Part shown: positions 18,493-28,419 of the stretch, piece by piece
Layout of the letters: the number at the start of each line of letters is the position of its first letter
How positions within the stretch are numbered: the stretch's first letter is position 1
NCBI GenBank assembly: GCA_902546145.1
Contig: CACCIT010000001.1
Coordinates: forward strand, 62,001-126,000
Direction of reading: 5' to 3'
DNA length: 64,000 nt
Source: an uncultured Pelagibacteraceae bacterium
Lineage (GTDB): Bacteria; Pseudomonadota; Alphaproteobacteria; Pelagibacterales; Pelagibacteraceae
The notes under the pieces: generated by a model
Seen by the model: only the letters and a program-made list of their open reading frames with translations
What the model was told of the DNA's origin: nothing
Database searches by the model: none
Program-made: the position numbers and the translations under genes

Positions 18493-19444
18493 ACCTATAA
18501 TTATCATTCCAGGTGAGCCAAATAGTGTTTTTTTAGAAATTTTTTTTAAATTATTTAAGCAAAAAATAAAAAGTCCTTTAATTTTAATAGGATCTTCAAA
18601 ACTTGTTAGGTTTCAAATGAAAAAGCTAAATTATAAAATAAAAATTAAAATTCTAAATTTTAGTAAACTAAATGACTATGTTTTAAATAATAATACAATT
18701 AATTTAATTGATATAGATTATAATTTTAAAAAAACGTTTGAGCCAATATCAAAAAAATCAAACAAATATATACATAAATCTCTCAAAATTGGTTTAGAGC
18801 TAATTAAAAATAAATTTTCAGATAAATTAATAAATGGTCCAATTTCTAAAAAAAACTTTTTAAATAAAAAATATCCTGGGATGACAGAATATTTTTCAAA
18901 AGAATTCTCTGTTAAAAAAAATGCAATGTTAATTTACAATAAAAGGCTATCTGTATGTCCAATTACAACGCATTTACCTTTAAAATTTGTATCAAAAAAT
19001 ATTAGTAAAGAAAAAATAATTGGTAAGGTTAGACTAATAAATGAATTTTATACAACAAAACTTAAATTTAAACCAAAAATTGCTATTTTAGGGCTAAATC
19101 CTCATTGTGAAACTATTGATAAGTTTGATGAGGACAATAAAATAATTTCTCCTGCAATAAAATTTTTAAAAAGTAAAAATTATTTTGTTTCAGGACCTTT
19201 TTCAGCAGATACGATTTTTTTATCTCAAAATCGAAAAAAATATAATGTTATTGTTGGAATGTATCATGATCAAGTATTATCACCGCTTAAAACATTGTTC
19301 GAGTATGATGCAATAAATATAACACTGGGATTGCCTTTTCTTAGAATATCACCTGACCATGGACCGAATGAAAACATGCTTGGAAAAAATAAATCAAACC
19401 CACTCAGTTTAATGAGAGCAATCTCGTTTTTAGACAAAAATTGA
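18479..19444 (+). CDS. pdxA: 4-hydroxythreonine-4-phosphate dehydrogenase PdxA
   Basis: PdxA oxidises 4-phosphohydroxy-L-threonine in the DXP-dependent pyridoxal phosphate pathway. The 321 residues contain IIPGEPNSV at the N-terminus, 'LINGPISK' near residue 118, the metal-binding His in THLPLK, NPHCET near 205 and GMYHDQVLSPLK with its metal ligands near 260, ending with the 'SPDHGP' motif. The start is TTG at 18479, 14 bases inside surA; no ATG is available in a suitable place. The gene order surA-pdxA-rsmA is conserved in Proteobacteria. Confidence 0.94.
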   Translation: MKKFKPIIIIPGEPNSVFLEIFFKLFKQKIKSPLILIGSSKLVRFQMKKLNYKIKIKILNFSKLNDYVLNNNTINLIDIDYNFKKTFEPISKKSNKYIHKSLKIGLELIKNKFSDKLINGPISKKNFLNKKYPGMTEYFSKEFSVKKNAMLIYNKRLSVCPITTHLPLKFVSKNISKEKIIGKVRLINEFYTTKLKFKPKIAILGLNPHCETIDKFDEDNKIISPAIKFLKSKNYFVSGPFSADTIFLSQNRKKYNVIVGMYHDQVLSPLKTLFEYDAINITLGLPFLRISPDHGPNENMLGKNKSNPLSLMRAISFLDKN

Positions 19445-20226
19445 TAAAAGCAAAAAAAAGTTTAGGACAAAACTTCTTAATTGATGATAAAGTTTTAAAA
19501 CAAATTGTTAATTGTTTAGAAATTAAAAACAAAAACGTACTTGAAATAGGACCTGGAACAGGAAATCTCACAAAATATATTTTAAACAAAAAACCAAAAA
19601 AGATGACCGTAATTGAGAAGGATAATGATCTTGTTGACAACTTAAAAGATAAATTTAATGAAAATTTAAATATAATTAATAATGATGTTCTGAATATAGA
19701 TGAAAGCTCATTATTTAATGAAAAAGTAATAGTATTTGGGAATTTACCTTACAATATATCTACTGAGATACTTAGCAAATGGATAATTAACTTAAAAAAT
19801 GATTTTTGGTTTGAAAATTTAGTTTTGATGTTCCAAAAAGAAGTGGCTGATAGAATAATAGCTAGTAACAATAATTCAAGTTATGGAAGATTGTCTATTC
19901 TAGCAAATTGGAAATTAATTATTAAAAAAATATGTGACATAAGGCCAAATTCTTTTTCACCAAAGCCAAAAATAGATAGCAGTTTGCTTATATTTACTCC
20001 AAGAAAAGATTACTATAAATTGAAAAATCCTAAAAACTTAGAAAAAATTACTAGAATTTTTTTTAACAATAGAAGAAAAATGATTAAGAAACCATTTAAT
20101 CAAATATTTAATGGTGATCTAAGAATATTAGAAAAACTTAAAATTGATTTAAATTTAAGACCACAGAACTTAAATACTGAAACTTATTATAAACTTACTG
20201 AAGAATATGAGAATTTAAGAAGTTAG
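19441..20226 (+). CDS. rsmA: 16S rRNA (adenine1518/1519-N6)-dimethyltransferase RsmA (KsgA)
   Basis: RsmA dimethylates two adjacent adenines in the 3' hairpin of 16S rRNA. The 261 residues carry [11 protein letters not shown] at the N-terminus, the SAM motif [10 protein letters not shown] near residue 36, and the catalytic NLPYNIST motif near 101. The start is TTG 19441 in a TTGA overlap with the pdxA stop, and no ATG lies nearby. It overlaps convergent gmk by 12 bases. Confidence 0.96.
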   Translation: MIKAKKSLGQNFLIDDKVLKQIVNCLEIKNKNVLEIGPGTGNLTKYILNKKPKKMTVIEKDNDLVDNLKDKFNENLNIINNDVLNIDESSLFNEKVIVFGNLPYNISTEILSKWIINLKNDFWFENLVLMFQKEVADRIIASNNNSSYGRLSILANWKLIIKKICDIRPNSFSPKPKIDSSLLIFTPRKDYYKLKNPKNLEKITRIFFNNRRKMIKKPFNQIFNGDLRILEKLKIDLNLRPQNLNTETYYKLTEEYENLRS

Positions 20227-20847
20227 TTTCTCAATATGATTTCTGATAAAATTTAGATCATAATCTTTGGAACCGTCATTTAACTCTGCCTCTATAAGAT
20301 TATCAATCTTATTATAACATTTTTCTATCTCGTCATTAATTATTACATAGTCATAATTTATCCAGTGCAATACATCTCTTTCAAACTGCTTCATTCTCTC
20401 CTCTACAATCAGTTTATCTCTCATGTCTCTGTTTGAAAGTCTTTGAAATAAAACTTCTTTACTTGGAGGTAAAATAAAAAAAGAAATTAACTTGAAATCA
20501 AGCTTTTTATTTTTTATTTGATCTGCACCTTGCCAATCAATGTCAAACAAAACATTATTTCCTTTATTTAAATTATCAATAACTGGAGTTCTTGTTGTGC
20601 CATAATAATTATTAAAAACTTTTGCATATTCAAGAAATTCCTCATTTTTAATTAATCTTTGAAATTCATCATTATCTACAAAATAATAATCTTTATGATT
20701 TATTTCGCCTTGACGAGGATTTCTAGTTGTATGCGAAACGGAAATTACGTAGTTATCTTTTTTTGATAATAAATTTACTAACGTAGTTTTCCCTGCTCCT
20801 GATGGAGAGGAAAGTATTATCATTACCCCATCTTTTTCTGAGGGCAT
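20215..20847 (-). CDS. gmk: Guanylate kinase
   Basis: Gmk phosphorylates GMP to GDP. The 210 residues include the P-loop [11 protein letters not shown] (14-23), the GMP-binding [11 protein letters not shown] motif near 39 and DYYFVD, and the Walker B-like 'VLFDIDWQG' near 100. It lies 8 bases after acpP and is probably the last gene of fabD-fabG-acpP-gmk. In many Alphaproteobacteria fabF and mltG sit between acpP and gmk; neither is here. Confidence 0.97.
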   Translation of the reverse strand: MPSEKDGVMIILSSPSGAGKTTLVNLLSKKDNYVISVSHTTRNPRQGEINHKDYYFVDNDEFQRLIKNEEFLEYAKVFNNYYGTTRTPVIDNLNKGNNVLFDIDWQGADQIKNKKLDFKLISFFILPPSKEVLFQRLSNRDMRDKLIVEERMKQFERDVLHWINYDYVIINDEIEKCYNKIDNLIEAELNDGSKDYDLNFIRNHIEKLTS

Positions 20848-20855
20848 TGAAATTT

Positions 20856-21095
20856 CTAGTTTGCTTTTCCTTCGATAAATTTAACTGCATCTCCTACAGT
20901 TAAAATTTTCTCTGCTTCGCTATCTGAAATTTCAGATCCAAATTCTTCTTCAAAAGCCATCACTAACTCAACTGTATCTAAACTATCAGCTCCTAAATCG
21001 TCTATAAAACTAGATTCTTCTGTTACTTTAGCTTCATCGATACCTAAGTGATCTGCTACAATTTTTTTTACTTTGCTTGAAACGTCTTCTGACAT
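20856..21095 (-). CDS. acpP: Acyl carrier protein
   Basis: A 79-residue acidic four-helix carrier protein; Ser38 in [12 protein letters not shown] is the phosphopantetheine attachment site. It holds growing acyl chains for fatty acid synthesis. ATG 21095 is preceded by AAAAAGGA, a good SD. Unlike its tightly linked neighbours it has its own 48-base upstream gap with a promoter-like sequence, as expected for a protein needed in large amounts. Confidence 0.98.
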   Translation of the reverse strand: MSEDVSSKVKKIVADHLGIDEAKVTEESSFIDDLGADSLDTVELVMAFEEEFGSEISDSEAEKILTVGDAVKFIEGKAN

Positions 21096-21119
21096 ATTGA
21101 TCCTTTTTGTTATAATTCG

Positions 21120-21147
21120 TTAATAGTTTAAAAAGCTATTTTGTCAA
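21120..21147 (-). promoter_or_regulatory. Predicted acpP promoter
   Basis: Minus-strand reading gives TTGACA (21142-21147), 16 bases, then TATTAA (21120-21125), about 24 bases upstream of the acpP ATG. The -35 box overlaps the fabG stop codon. The consensus -35 in so AT-rich a region and the location before a highly expressed gene support it; the spacer is one base shorter than ideal, and TATAAC slightly downstream is an alternative -10. Confidence 0.5.
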
Positions 21148-21881
21148 GCCATATACATGCCACCATTAACATGCAAGGTTTCACCATTTATATAGCTAGA
21201 TTGATCAGAACATAAAAAACCTACAACATTTGCAATATCATCAGGCTCACCAAGACGTGCAGATGGTATTTTTGATATAATTGTTTCTTTAAACTTTTCA
21301 TCTATCTTATCTGTCATAGCAGTTTTAATAAAACCAGGTGAGATGCAATTAACATTAATATTTTTCTTTCCATATTCAATTGCTAAACTTTTAGACATAG
21401 CAACTATTCCTGCTTTTGATGCGGTATAGTTAGCTTGACCTAAATTTCCCGTATGTCCAACTACAGAAGTAATATTAACTATTTTTCCAGATTTATTTTT
21501 TAACATTTTTTTTATAGCAAATTTACTCATTAAAAATGTTGACGTTAAATTAATATCAATTACCTTTCGCCATTCCTCCAAACTCATTCTAATTGCCAAG
21601 TTATCTTGTGTGATGCCTGCATTATTAACAATGCAATTCAAACTACCACCTAGTTCTTTTGTTGCATTTTCAATAAATTCCTCAATTTTTTCACTCTGAG
21701 ATATGTCAAACTTTAAAATATTTATTTTTTCGAGTCCTTTTTTTAATTCTTCAAGTTTTTCAATTCTTGTTCCTGAAGCTAAAATATTAGCGCCACTTTC
21801 ATATAATTTCTTTACAATAGAATTGCCTATTCCTCCAGATGCACCTGTAACAATTATATTTTTATCTTTTAAATCATTCAT
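21144..21881 (-). CDS. fabG: 3-oxoacyl-ACP reductase FabG
   Basis: NADPH-dependent short-chain dehydrogenase that reduces beta-ketoacyl-ACP. The 245 residues show the nucleotide loop TGASGGIG (12-19), NNAG near 86, and the catalytic Ser139, Tyr152 and Lys156 (YTASK). The C-terminal 'YINGETLHVNGGMYM' is typical of FabG. Its ATG overlaps the fabD TGA (ATGA) so translation is coupled to fabD. Confidence 0.97.
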   Translation of the reverse strand: MNDLKDKNIIVTGASGGIGNSIVKKLYESGANILASGTRIEKLEELKKGLEKINILKFDISQSEKIEEFIENATKELGGSLNCIVNNAGITQDNLAIRMSLEEWRKVIDINLTSTFLMSKFAIKKMLKNKSGKIVNITSVVGHTGNLGQANYTASKAGIVAMSKSLAIEYGKKNINVNCISPGFIKTAMTDKIDEKFKETIISKIPSARLGEPDDIANVVGFLCSDQSSYINGETLHVNGGMYMA

Positions 21882-22804
21882 ATGTTTAAATTTCCAATAT
21901 CCTCTTGACTGTTTATCGTGTTAATTTTAACTTCTCTATTAATTCTTTTTACCAAACCTGACAAAACTTTCCCAGGTCCAATTTCTATAAAATGATTTAC
22001 ATCATTATTTATCATATTTAACACACTTTCTCTCCATCTTACTCTATTTTCAATTTGTTTTATTAAAAGCGATTTTAAATCGTCAGAATTTGAAATGGCT
22101 TCAGCTGTTACATTTGATATCAATTTATTACTTCCATCAGAAAATGAAATCTTATTTAATTCTTCTGTCATAATTTCTGTTGCCTTACTCATAAGACTGC
22201 AGTGAAAAGGAGCACTAACAGGAAGTTTGATATTTTTAATTGAATTTTCTTTTAATATTTCAATTAACTTCTCTAGATCTTGAGTTTTTCCACTTAAAAC
22301 TATTTGCCCCTCTGAATTATCATTTGCTATTTGTGCTATAAGTTTGGATTCATTATCTTTTAATATTTTTTCGATCACCTCAACAGTTGATCCAAGCACT
22401 GCAACCATTCCACCTTCACCTTTTGGAACTGAATTTTGCATAGCATCACCTCTGATTCTTAAAATTTTTAATGTTTCTGCAAAATTTAAATATCCAGCAC
22501 AAGATAAAGCAGAATATTCACCTAAAGAATGTCCAGCAAAATACTTTGCTTTATTTAAATCAATATTAAATTCTTTTCTAATAACGTTAAATATTGAATA
22601 ACTTATTAAAAAAATTGCTGGTTGTGTGTTTGATGTTAAATCAAGCTCTTCCTTAGGTCCTTCTAATATTAGCTTTGAAATTGAATAATTTAATGTCTCG
22701 TCTGCCTCATTAAATAAGCTTTTCACAAGCTCAAATTTTTCATAAAACTCTTTTCCCATTCCAACCATTTGAGATCCTTGACCTGGGAATATTACAGAAA
22801 ACAT
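21878..22804 (-). CDS. fabD: Malonyl-CoA:ACP transacylase FabD
   Basis: FabD loads malonate onto ACP. The 308 residues contain FPGQGSQMVGMG at the N-terminus, the nucleophile Ser93 in GHSLGEYSAL, the catalytic His near 203 in SAPFHCSLM, and 'IEIGPGKVL' near the end. It heads the fabD-fabG-acpP-gmk unit and is divergent from rpsF across 86 bases. Confidence 0.97.
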   Translation of the reverse strand: MFSVIFPGQGSQMVGMGKEFYEKFELVKSLFNEADETLNYSISKLILEGPKEELDLTSNTQPAIFLISYSIFNVIRKEFNIDLNKAKYFAGHSLGEYSALSCAGYLNFAETLKILRIRGDAMQNSVPKGEGGMVAVLGSTVEVIEKILKDNESKLIAQIANDNSEGQIVLSGKTQDLEKLIEILKENSIKNIKLPVSAPFHCSLMSKATEIMTEELNKISFSDGSNKLISNVTAEAISNSDDLKSLLIKQIENRVRWRESVLNMINNDVNHFIEIGPGKVLSGLVKRINREVKINTINSQEDIGNLNI

Positions 22805-22852
22805 ATAAAAATATTAATAATTTTGTGTTTTTATCTATTGTAATTGCACTTT

Positions 22853-22858
22853 TATAAT
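22853..22858 (+). promoter_or_regulatory. Predicted -10 element of the rpsF operon
   Basis: A perfect TATAAT (22853-22858) lies 32 bases before the rpsF ATG in the divergent fabD/rpsF gap. The matching -35 position (TTTATC, 17 bases upstream) is poor. Start of transcription would be near 22865, leaving about 25 bases of leader. No S6:S18-binding leader structure is visible in so short a leader. Confidence 0.4.
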
Positions 22859-22890
22859 AGTATATCCTCACATTTTATTAAAGAACATAA

Positions 22891-23244
22891 ATGAACTTAT
22901 ACGAACACACTATAATTGCGAGACAAGATACTTCTCCAAGCGAGTTAAAACAGTTAACTGAAAAATATTCTAAAATTGTTGAAAAAAATGAGGGTGAAGT
23001 TGTAAAAACTGAGAACTGGGGCCTTCTAAATCTTTCTTATCTAATCAAGAAAAATAAGAAAGGTAGCTATATTCACTTTAAAATTAAAGGTAAAGGTAAA
23101 GTAGTTGAAGAGTTAGAAAAAAATGAAGCTATTGATAAAAAATTATTAAGATATCTAACAGTAAGAGTAAAAGAGTTTGATTTAGACACAAACTATTTCG
23201 GCAAAAAAGAAGATAGTGAAAACAAAGAAAGTGCCAAAAACTAA
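22891..23244 (+). CDS. rpsF: 30S ribosomal protein bS6
   Basis: A 117-residue bS6 with the N-terminal strand [13 protein letters not shown], central [19 protein letters not shown] segment and the 'LRYLTVRV' strand that pairs with bS18, followed by a charged C-terminal tail. First gene of the universally conserved rpsF-rpsR-rplI operon. Its TAA overlaps the rpsR ATG by one base. Confidence 0.98.
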   Translation: MNLYEHTIIARQDTSPSELKQLTEKYSKIVEKNEGEVVKTENWGLLNLSYLIKKNKKGSYIHFKIKGKGKVVEELEKNEAIDKKLLRYLTVRVKEFDLDTNYFGKKEDSENKESAKN

Positions 23245-23516
23245 TGCCAAAAAGACAAAGTGGAAACAAAAAAGGAAAGCAAAGTAATTTTGCTAAGTTA
23301 AGTATTTTCCAACCAAATAAATATAAATTTAAAAAAACTTGCCCGCTTTCAGTAAAAGGTGCACCTAAAGTTGATTATAAAAATATCAAACTTTTAAAAA
23401 GATATGTTTCTGAAAATGGTAAGATTTTACCTTCAAGAATTACAAATGTTTCTCAAAAGAAACAAAGAGAATTATCTTTATCAATTAAAAGAGCAAGAAA
23501 CCTAGCTTTAATATAA
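23244..23516 (+). CDS. rpsR: 30S ribosomal protein bS18
   Basis: A 90-residue bS18. The core [20 protein letters not shown] is followed by [27 protein letters not shown], the classical C-terminal signature. The N-terminal 45 residues are a basic extension. Start and stop overlap rpsF and rplI by one base each, as TAATG. Confidence 0.98.
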   Translation: MPKRQSGNKKGKQSNFAKLSIFQPNKYKFKKTCPLSVKGAPKVDYKNIKLLKRYVSENGKILPSRITNVSQKKQRELSLSIKRARNLALI

Positions 23517-23974
23517 TGAAAGTTATTTTATTAGAAAATGTTAAAAGAATTGGATCTCTCGGAGAGGTAATTGACGTAAAAAGAGGGTTTGCTAGAAACT
23601 TTTTGATTGCAAATAAAAAAGCTCTTTATGCATCTAAAGAAAACATCAAAGAAGTAGAAAAGATAAAAGCTGAATTATCTAAAAAAGATAATGAGAGAAA
23701 ACAAGAAGCAGCTAAGATTGCAGAACAAGTAAATAATAAGGAATACTCAGTACAAAAATTAAGTACTGAAAATAATGAACTTTATGGTTCAGTTAAGCCC
23801 ACTGAAATTTCAAAACTTATTCAAGAAGAAAATAAAATTGAAATCAAACCTTCAATGATACAACCAGTTGAAGAAATTAAATCTTTAGGAAAATTCAAAG
23901 TTAAAATTTCTTTACACTCTGAAGTTGATGCTGAAATAATTGTTAACGTTACATCAGCAGACACAATTCAATAA
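23516..23974 (+). CDS. rplI: 50S ribosomal protein bL9
   Basis: A 152-residue bL9 with the N-terminal rRNA-binding domain (VILLENVKRIGSLGEVIDVK, GFARNFLI), a long central helix (about 45-80) and a smaller C-terminal domain including 'LYGSVKPTEI'. Last of the three ribosomal genes; dnaB follows after 67 bases, the usual order. Confidence 0.98.
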   Translation: MKVILLENVKRIGSLGEVIDVKRGFARNFLIANKKALYASKENIKEVEKIKAELSKKDNERKQEAAKIAEQVNNKEYSVQKLSTENNELYGSVKPTEISKLIQEENKIEIKPSMIQPVEEIKSLGKFKVKISLHSEVDAEIIVNVTSADTIQ

Positions 23975-24041
23975 TTATACATTCTTTTCAACAGCTAAAA
24001 TTTAAAATTTAAATAATAAAAATTTTCTATAAATTTGGTCT

Positions 24042-25460
24042 ATGGAAAATAATCTAAGTATTGTTAAAGATAAATTTAAAGAATTACCAAATAACATTGA
24101 AGCAGAACAAGCTGTAATTGGTTCAATACTAGTGAGCAACGATATTTTTGATGAAATTAATACTATTGTTTCTTCAATTAATTTTTATGATCCTATGCAT
24201 CAAAAGATTTTTGAAGCTATCGAAAGTCTTATTTACAAAGGTATGCTTGCTAATCCCATTACTTTAAAAAATTATTTTGAAGATGAAAAAGATGACATTA
24301 ATGTTCCAGAGTATTTAGTAAAAGTAACTAAATTTTCTACATCTGTAAGACAAGCAGTAGAGTACTCAAAAATAATATATGATATGTTTGTCAGACGAGA
24401 GCTGATAAAAATATCTGAAGAAACTATCGATAGTGCTAAACTTAATGACCTTGATACTAGCGGTCAAACTATAATTGAGAATTCTGAGAAACAATTATTT
24501 GATTTGGCTGAAAAAGGATCTTTTAGTTCTTCACTTATTAAATTTGATGATGCCATGAAACAAACTATAGAAATGGCTTCAGCTGCGTATAAAAACGAAG
24601 AGGGAATTGTTGGAGTTCCAACAGGGCTTAGAGATTTAGATGATAAACTTGGTGGTTTGCATCAATCTGATTTGATCATTATTGCAGGTCGTCCATCAAT
24701 GGGTAAAACATCACTTGCAACAAACATAGCATTCAATGCTGCTCAAAAACTTCAAGATAGTGGTAAAAAATCTTCTATAGCTTTTTTCTCTTTAGAAATG
24801 TCATCTGAACAGCTTTCAACTCGTATTATCTCAGAACAAGCAAGAATTAGCTCTAATGACATAAGAAGAGGTAGAATTTCTGATGATCAATTTGATAAAT
24901 TTCTTGAGACTTCTAAAAATATAGCTGAACTTCCACTTTATATTGATGAAACCCCAGCAATTAGCATTGCTGCTTTAAGTAATAGAGCAAGAAGAATTAA
25001 AAGACTATTTGGATTAGATATGATTGTAGTTGATTATATTCAGTTAATGAGAGGTACAACTTACAATAAAGACGGTAGAGTTCAGGAAATCTCTCAGATC
25101 ACACAAGGGCTAAAAGCAATTGCAAAAGAGCTTGCTGTTCCAGTTGTTGCTCTATCGCAGTTGTCAAGACAAGTTGAACAAAGAGATGACCACAAACCTC
25201 AATTAGCAGATTTAAGAGAATCAGGTTCAATTGAGCAAGATGCGGATGTTGTTATGTTTGTTTACAGAGAAGGATATTATCTATCTAGAAAAGAACCAAG
25301 AGAAGCAACTGTAGAACATGCAGAATGGCAAGCTAAAATGAATGAGGTCGCACACTTAGCGCAAATTATAATTGGGAAACAACGACACGGTCCAATTGGT
25401 AATGTAACACTTGAGTTTGAGGAAAGATTTACCAAATTTAAAGATACTCAAACTAATTAA
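24042..25460 (+). CDS. dnaB: Replicative DNA helicase DnaB
   Basis: Hexameric 5'-3' fork helicase. The 472 residues comprise the N-terminal helical domain (LPNNIEAEQAVIGSIL at 15-30), a linker and the RecA-like domain with Walker A GRPSMGKTS (216-224), 'FFSLEMSSEQL' and Walker B 'MIVVDYIQLM'. DLRESGSIEQDAD and the arginine finger region follow. No intein is present, although DnaB is a frequent intein site. Position after rplI is conserved. Confidence 0.98.
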   Translation: MENNLSIVKDKFKELPNNIEAEQAVIGSILVSNDIFDEINTIVSSINFYDPMHQKIFEAIESLIYKGMLANPITLKNYFEDEKDDINVPEYLVKVTKFSTSVRQAVEYSKIIYDMFVRRELIKISEETIDSAKLNDLDTSGQTIIENSEKQLFDLAEKGSFSSSLIKFDDAMKQTIEMASAAYKNEEGIVGVPTGLRDLDDKLGGLHQSDLIIIAGRPSMGKTSLATNIAFNAAQKLQDSGKKSSIAFFSLEMSSEQLSTRIISEQARISSNDIRRGRISDDQFDKFLETSKNIAELPLYIDETPAISIAALSNRARRIKRLFGLDMIVVDYIQLMRGTTYNKDGRVQEISQITQGLKAIAKELAVPVVALSQLSRQVEQRDDHKPQLADLRESGSIEQDADVVMFVYREGYYLSRKEPREATVEHAEWQAKMNEVAHLAQIIIGKQRHGPIGNVTLEFEERFTKFKDTQTN

Positions 25461-25480
25461 TTTCCAATATAAATGAGCCA

Positions 25481-27874
25481 ATGTTAGCTCAAATGTATCA
25501 AAACTTAGTTTTAAAAAACCCAAAGTCAGTATTTATAATACTAATTATTTCTATTTTAAGTTTTGGTTATTTTTCTAAAGATTTTAGGCTAGATGCTTCA
25601 TCAGAAACCTTATTAATTGATGGAGATCCAGATTTAGCTTACTTACAGGAAGTTTCAGAAAGATACGGTTCTAAGGAGTTTTTAATTCTTACTTACACTC
25701 CTAATGAAGGAATGGTGACAGACTCTTCAATAAATAATCTATTAAGTCTTAAATACAAAATTCAAAGTTTAGATTGGGTTCATAGTGTTATTACACTTTT
25801 AGACATACCACTTTTAAATAATTCAGATGCACCACTTCAGGAAAGATTAGAAAGCTTTAAAACTTTAAAAGATGAAGAAGTAGACAGAGAAAGAGGATTT
25901 AGTGAAATTTTAAACAGTCCTGTCTTTAGAAATTTTGTAATTAGTGAGGATGGTAAAACAAGTGGGATAATTGTTAACATAAAGCAAAATAAAAAATTAG
26001 AGGATATAGAAAATAAGTCTAAAGAAGAAATAGAAAATTATAAAGATCAAATAAAAAAACAAAACCATCAAAACATTTTAGAGATAAGACAAGTAATTCA
26101 AAGTTATGGAGATGTTGGAAAAATTTACTTAGGTGGAATTCCAATGATTGCGGATGATATGATGACTTTTATCAAAAGTGATATTGTTGTATTTGGTATT
26201 GGAGTTTTATTATTTATTATAGCAACTCTTTGGTTTGTATTTAGAAATCTAATTTGGATTATTATTCCTATCAGTAGTTGTTTTTTCTCAGTGATTATCA
26301 TGATGGGTCTACTTGGATTGCTTGGGTGGAAAGTGACTGTTATATCGTCAAACTTTATTGCCTTGATGCTTATTCTTACAATGGCGATGAATATTCATAT
26401 GAGCACAAGGTTTCTTCAGCTTAAAAAAAATTTTCCAACAAAAAGGAACTTTGAAATCATTTCACTTACAACTAGCAAAATGTTTTGGCCTATATTGTAT
26501 ACAGCTTTAACAACAATTTTGGCTTTCTTATCTTTAATCTTTAGTGAAATTAAACCGATTATAGATTTTGGATGGATGATGACTTTTGGTTTAATTACAT
26601 CATTTATAATAACTTTTACTTTGCTCCCCACTCTTTTAAGTTTTACTTCAGCTAGAAATGTAGCTTTAAAAAAAGAACAAGACTCTAAAGTTACATCAAT
26701 ACTTGGCTCAATTTCTTTAAATAACAAATTTACAATTTTTTCTGCAACTGGAATTATTATTATCTTAAGTGTGGTTGGTATAAGTAAATTAGAAGTTGAG
26801 AATAGTTTTATAAATTATTTTGATAAAAATACTGAAATTTATAAAGGAATGAAACTCATTGATGAGGAACTGGGTGGAACTACTCCTTTAGAAGTAATTT
26901 TAAAATTTCCAAAAAAAGAAGAAAAGAAATCAGAAGAAGATGATGAATTTGAAGATTGGGGAGATGAAGAAGATGCAAATGATGAAAAATATTGGTTTAC
27001 TAAAGATAAAGTAGATAGAATTGCATCTGTTCATAATTATTTAGACAGTCTTCCACAAGTTGGTAAAGTTTTGTCTTTTTCATCAATTATTGATATCGCA
27101 ACACAATTAAATAATAATAATCCACTTGGTACTTTAGAAATGGGAGTATTGTATTCAAAAATACCTGAAAGTATTAAAACAGAAATAATTGATCCGTATT
27201 TATCAATAGAAAATAATGAAGCTCGAATTAGTCTTAGAATAATAGACTCACAAGAAAATTTAAGAAGAAATGACTTAATTAATAAAATTAATTTTGACTT
27301 AGAAAATGAATTAGGATTAGAAAAAGATGATTATAAATTAGCAGGGGTATTAATATTATTTAATAATTTGTTACAAAGTTTATTTAAGTCACAAATTTTG
27401 ACACTTGGTTTGGTTATGATTGGTATTTTCTCAATGTTTATTATTTTATTTAGAAATATAAAACTTTCATTAATTGGTGTTGTGCCTAATTTTATAGCTG
27501 CATTCTTTATTTTAGGAATTATTGGCTTGTTAGGAATACCTTTGGATATGATGACTATTACAATTGCTGCAATTACAATTGGTATAGCTGTTGATAATAG
27601 TATTCACTATATTTACAGGTTCAAAGAAGAATTTAGTAAAATAAAAAATTATAACAACACATTAAAAACTTGTCACTCAACAGTTGGGGTTGCAATATTA
27701 AACACTTCAATCACAATTGTTTTTGGTTTTTCAATTTTGGTATTATCTAAATTTATACCAACAATTTATTTTGGAATGTTTACAGGTCTTGCAATGTTAC
27801 TTGCAATGATATCGGTGTTAACTTTGCTGCCAGCATTGATATTGGCGGTTAAACCTTTTGGTAAAGATGCTTAA
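25481..27874 (+). CDS. RND/MMPL-family exporter
   Basis: A 797-residue polytopic protein with two repeats of the RND superfamily: one N-terminal helix, a periplasmic loop (about 35-245), five helices (245-400), a further helix near 420, a second periplasmic loop (about 440-640) and five helices at the end. 'TITIGIAVDNSIHYIYRFKEE' matches the proton-relay helix of MMPL proteins that export lipids or hydrophobic solutes. A strongly acidic insertion (about 485-510, runs of Glu and Asp with Trp) sits in the second periplasmic loop. The substrate is unknown; lipid or hopanoid export is possible but only inferred from the family. cvpA overlaps its stop by one base. Confidence 0.85.
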   Translation: MLAQMYQNLVLKNPKSVFIILIISILSFGYFSKDFRLDASSETLLIDGDPDLAYLQEVSERYGSKEFLILTYTPNEGMVTDSSINNLLSLKYKIQSLDWVHSVITLLDIPLLNNSDAPLQERLESFKTLKDEEVDRERGFSEILNSPVFRNFVISEDGKTSGIIVNIKQNKKLEDIENKSKEEIENYKDQIKKQNHQNILEIRQVIQSYGDVGKIYLGGIPMIADDMMTFIKSDIVVFGIGVLLFIIATLWFVFRNLIWIIIPISSCFFSVIIMMGLLGLLGWKVTVISSNFIALMLILTMAMNIHMSTRFLQLKKNFPTKRNFEIISLTTSKMFWPILYTALTTILAFLSLIFSEIKPIIDFGWMMTFGLITSFIITFTLLPTLLSFTSARNVALKKEQDSKVTSILGSISLNNKFTIFSATGIIIILSVVGISKLEVENSFINYFDKNTEIYKGMKLIDEELGGTTPLEVILKFPKKEEKKSEEDDEFEDWGDEEDANDEKYWFTKDKVDRIASVHNYLDSLPQVGKVLSFSSIIDIATQLNNNNPLGTLEMGVLYSKIPESIKTEIIDPYLSIENNEARISLRIIDSQENLRRNDLINKINFDLENELGLEKDDYKLAGVLILFNNLLQSLFKSQILTLGLVMIGIFSMFIILFRNIKLSLIGVVPNFIAAFFILGIIGLLGIPLDMMTITIAAITIGIAVDNSIHYIYRFKEEFSKIKNYNNTLKTCHSTVGVAILNTSITIVFGFSILVLSKFIPTIYFGMFTGLAMLLAMISVLTLLPALILAVKPFGKDA

Positions 27875-28419
27875 TGGTAGATGCTCTTAAAGATTTTCTT
27901 GAAGCATCCTCTATTATTGATTTAATCTATATTGCAATAACAATATGGTATTTAATTAGTTGTTATAGAAAAGGGTTTGTCTTAAGCATCCTTTCAATGG
28001 CTAAATGGCTCCTAGCCTACGTTATTACACTAATTTTATTTCCACGTATAAAACCTTATGTAGAAGATATAATCGACAATGAATATGTTCTCGATATTGG
28101 ACTTGGAATTACAATATTTATAGTCGTTATCTTTTTAGTATTATTAGTTAACAAAGGTATCAGCAAAGCTGTGAAATATACTGGTATAGGAGGTTTAGAC
28201 ACTACCTTTGGATTCTTTTTTGGGTTTGTAAAAGCATATATTGTTGCTGTTTGTATTTTTTCAGGAATTCACATTGTTTATAATCATGATAAATGGCCAA
28301 TAAATTTAGATAAATCATACACCTTTCCATATTTAGAAAAAGGTAGTAATTATCTGATAAAAGAATTCCCTAATGAAAAAACATATCAAGATTCTAAAGA
28401 AAAAATTGAAGATATTTGA
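27874..28419 (+). CDS. cvpA: CvpA family membrane protein
   Basis: A 181-residue inner-membrane protein with four predicted helices. The stretch 'IDLIYIAITIWYLISCYRKGF' near the N-terminus and TGIGGLDTTFGFFFGFVKAYI (about 107-127) are typical of CvpA, required for colicin V production in E. coli and linked to envelope homeostasis. It precedes purF, the classical cvpA-purF pairing, and overlaps it by 47 bases. Confidence 0.93.
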   Translation: MVDALKDFLEASSIIDLIYIAITIWYLISCYRKGFVLSILSMAKWLLAYVITLILFPRIKPYVEDIIDNEYVLDIGLGITIFIVVIFLVLLVNKGISKAVKYTGIGGLDTTFGFFFGFVKAYIVAVCIFSGIHIVYNHDKWPINLDKSYTFPYLEKGSNYLIKEFPNEKTYQDSKEKIEDI

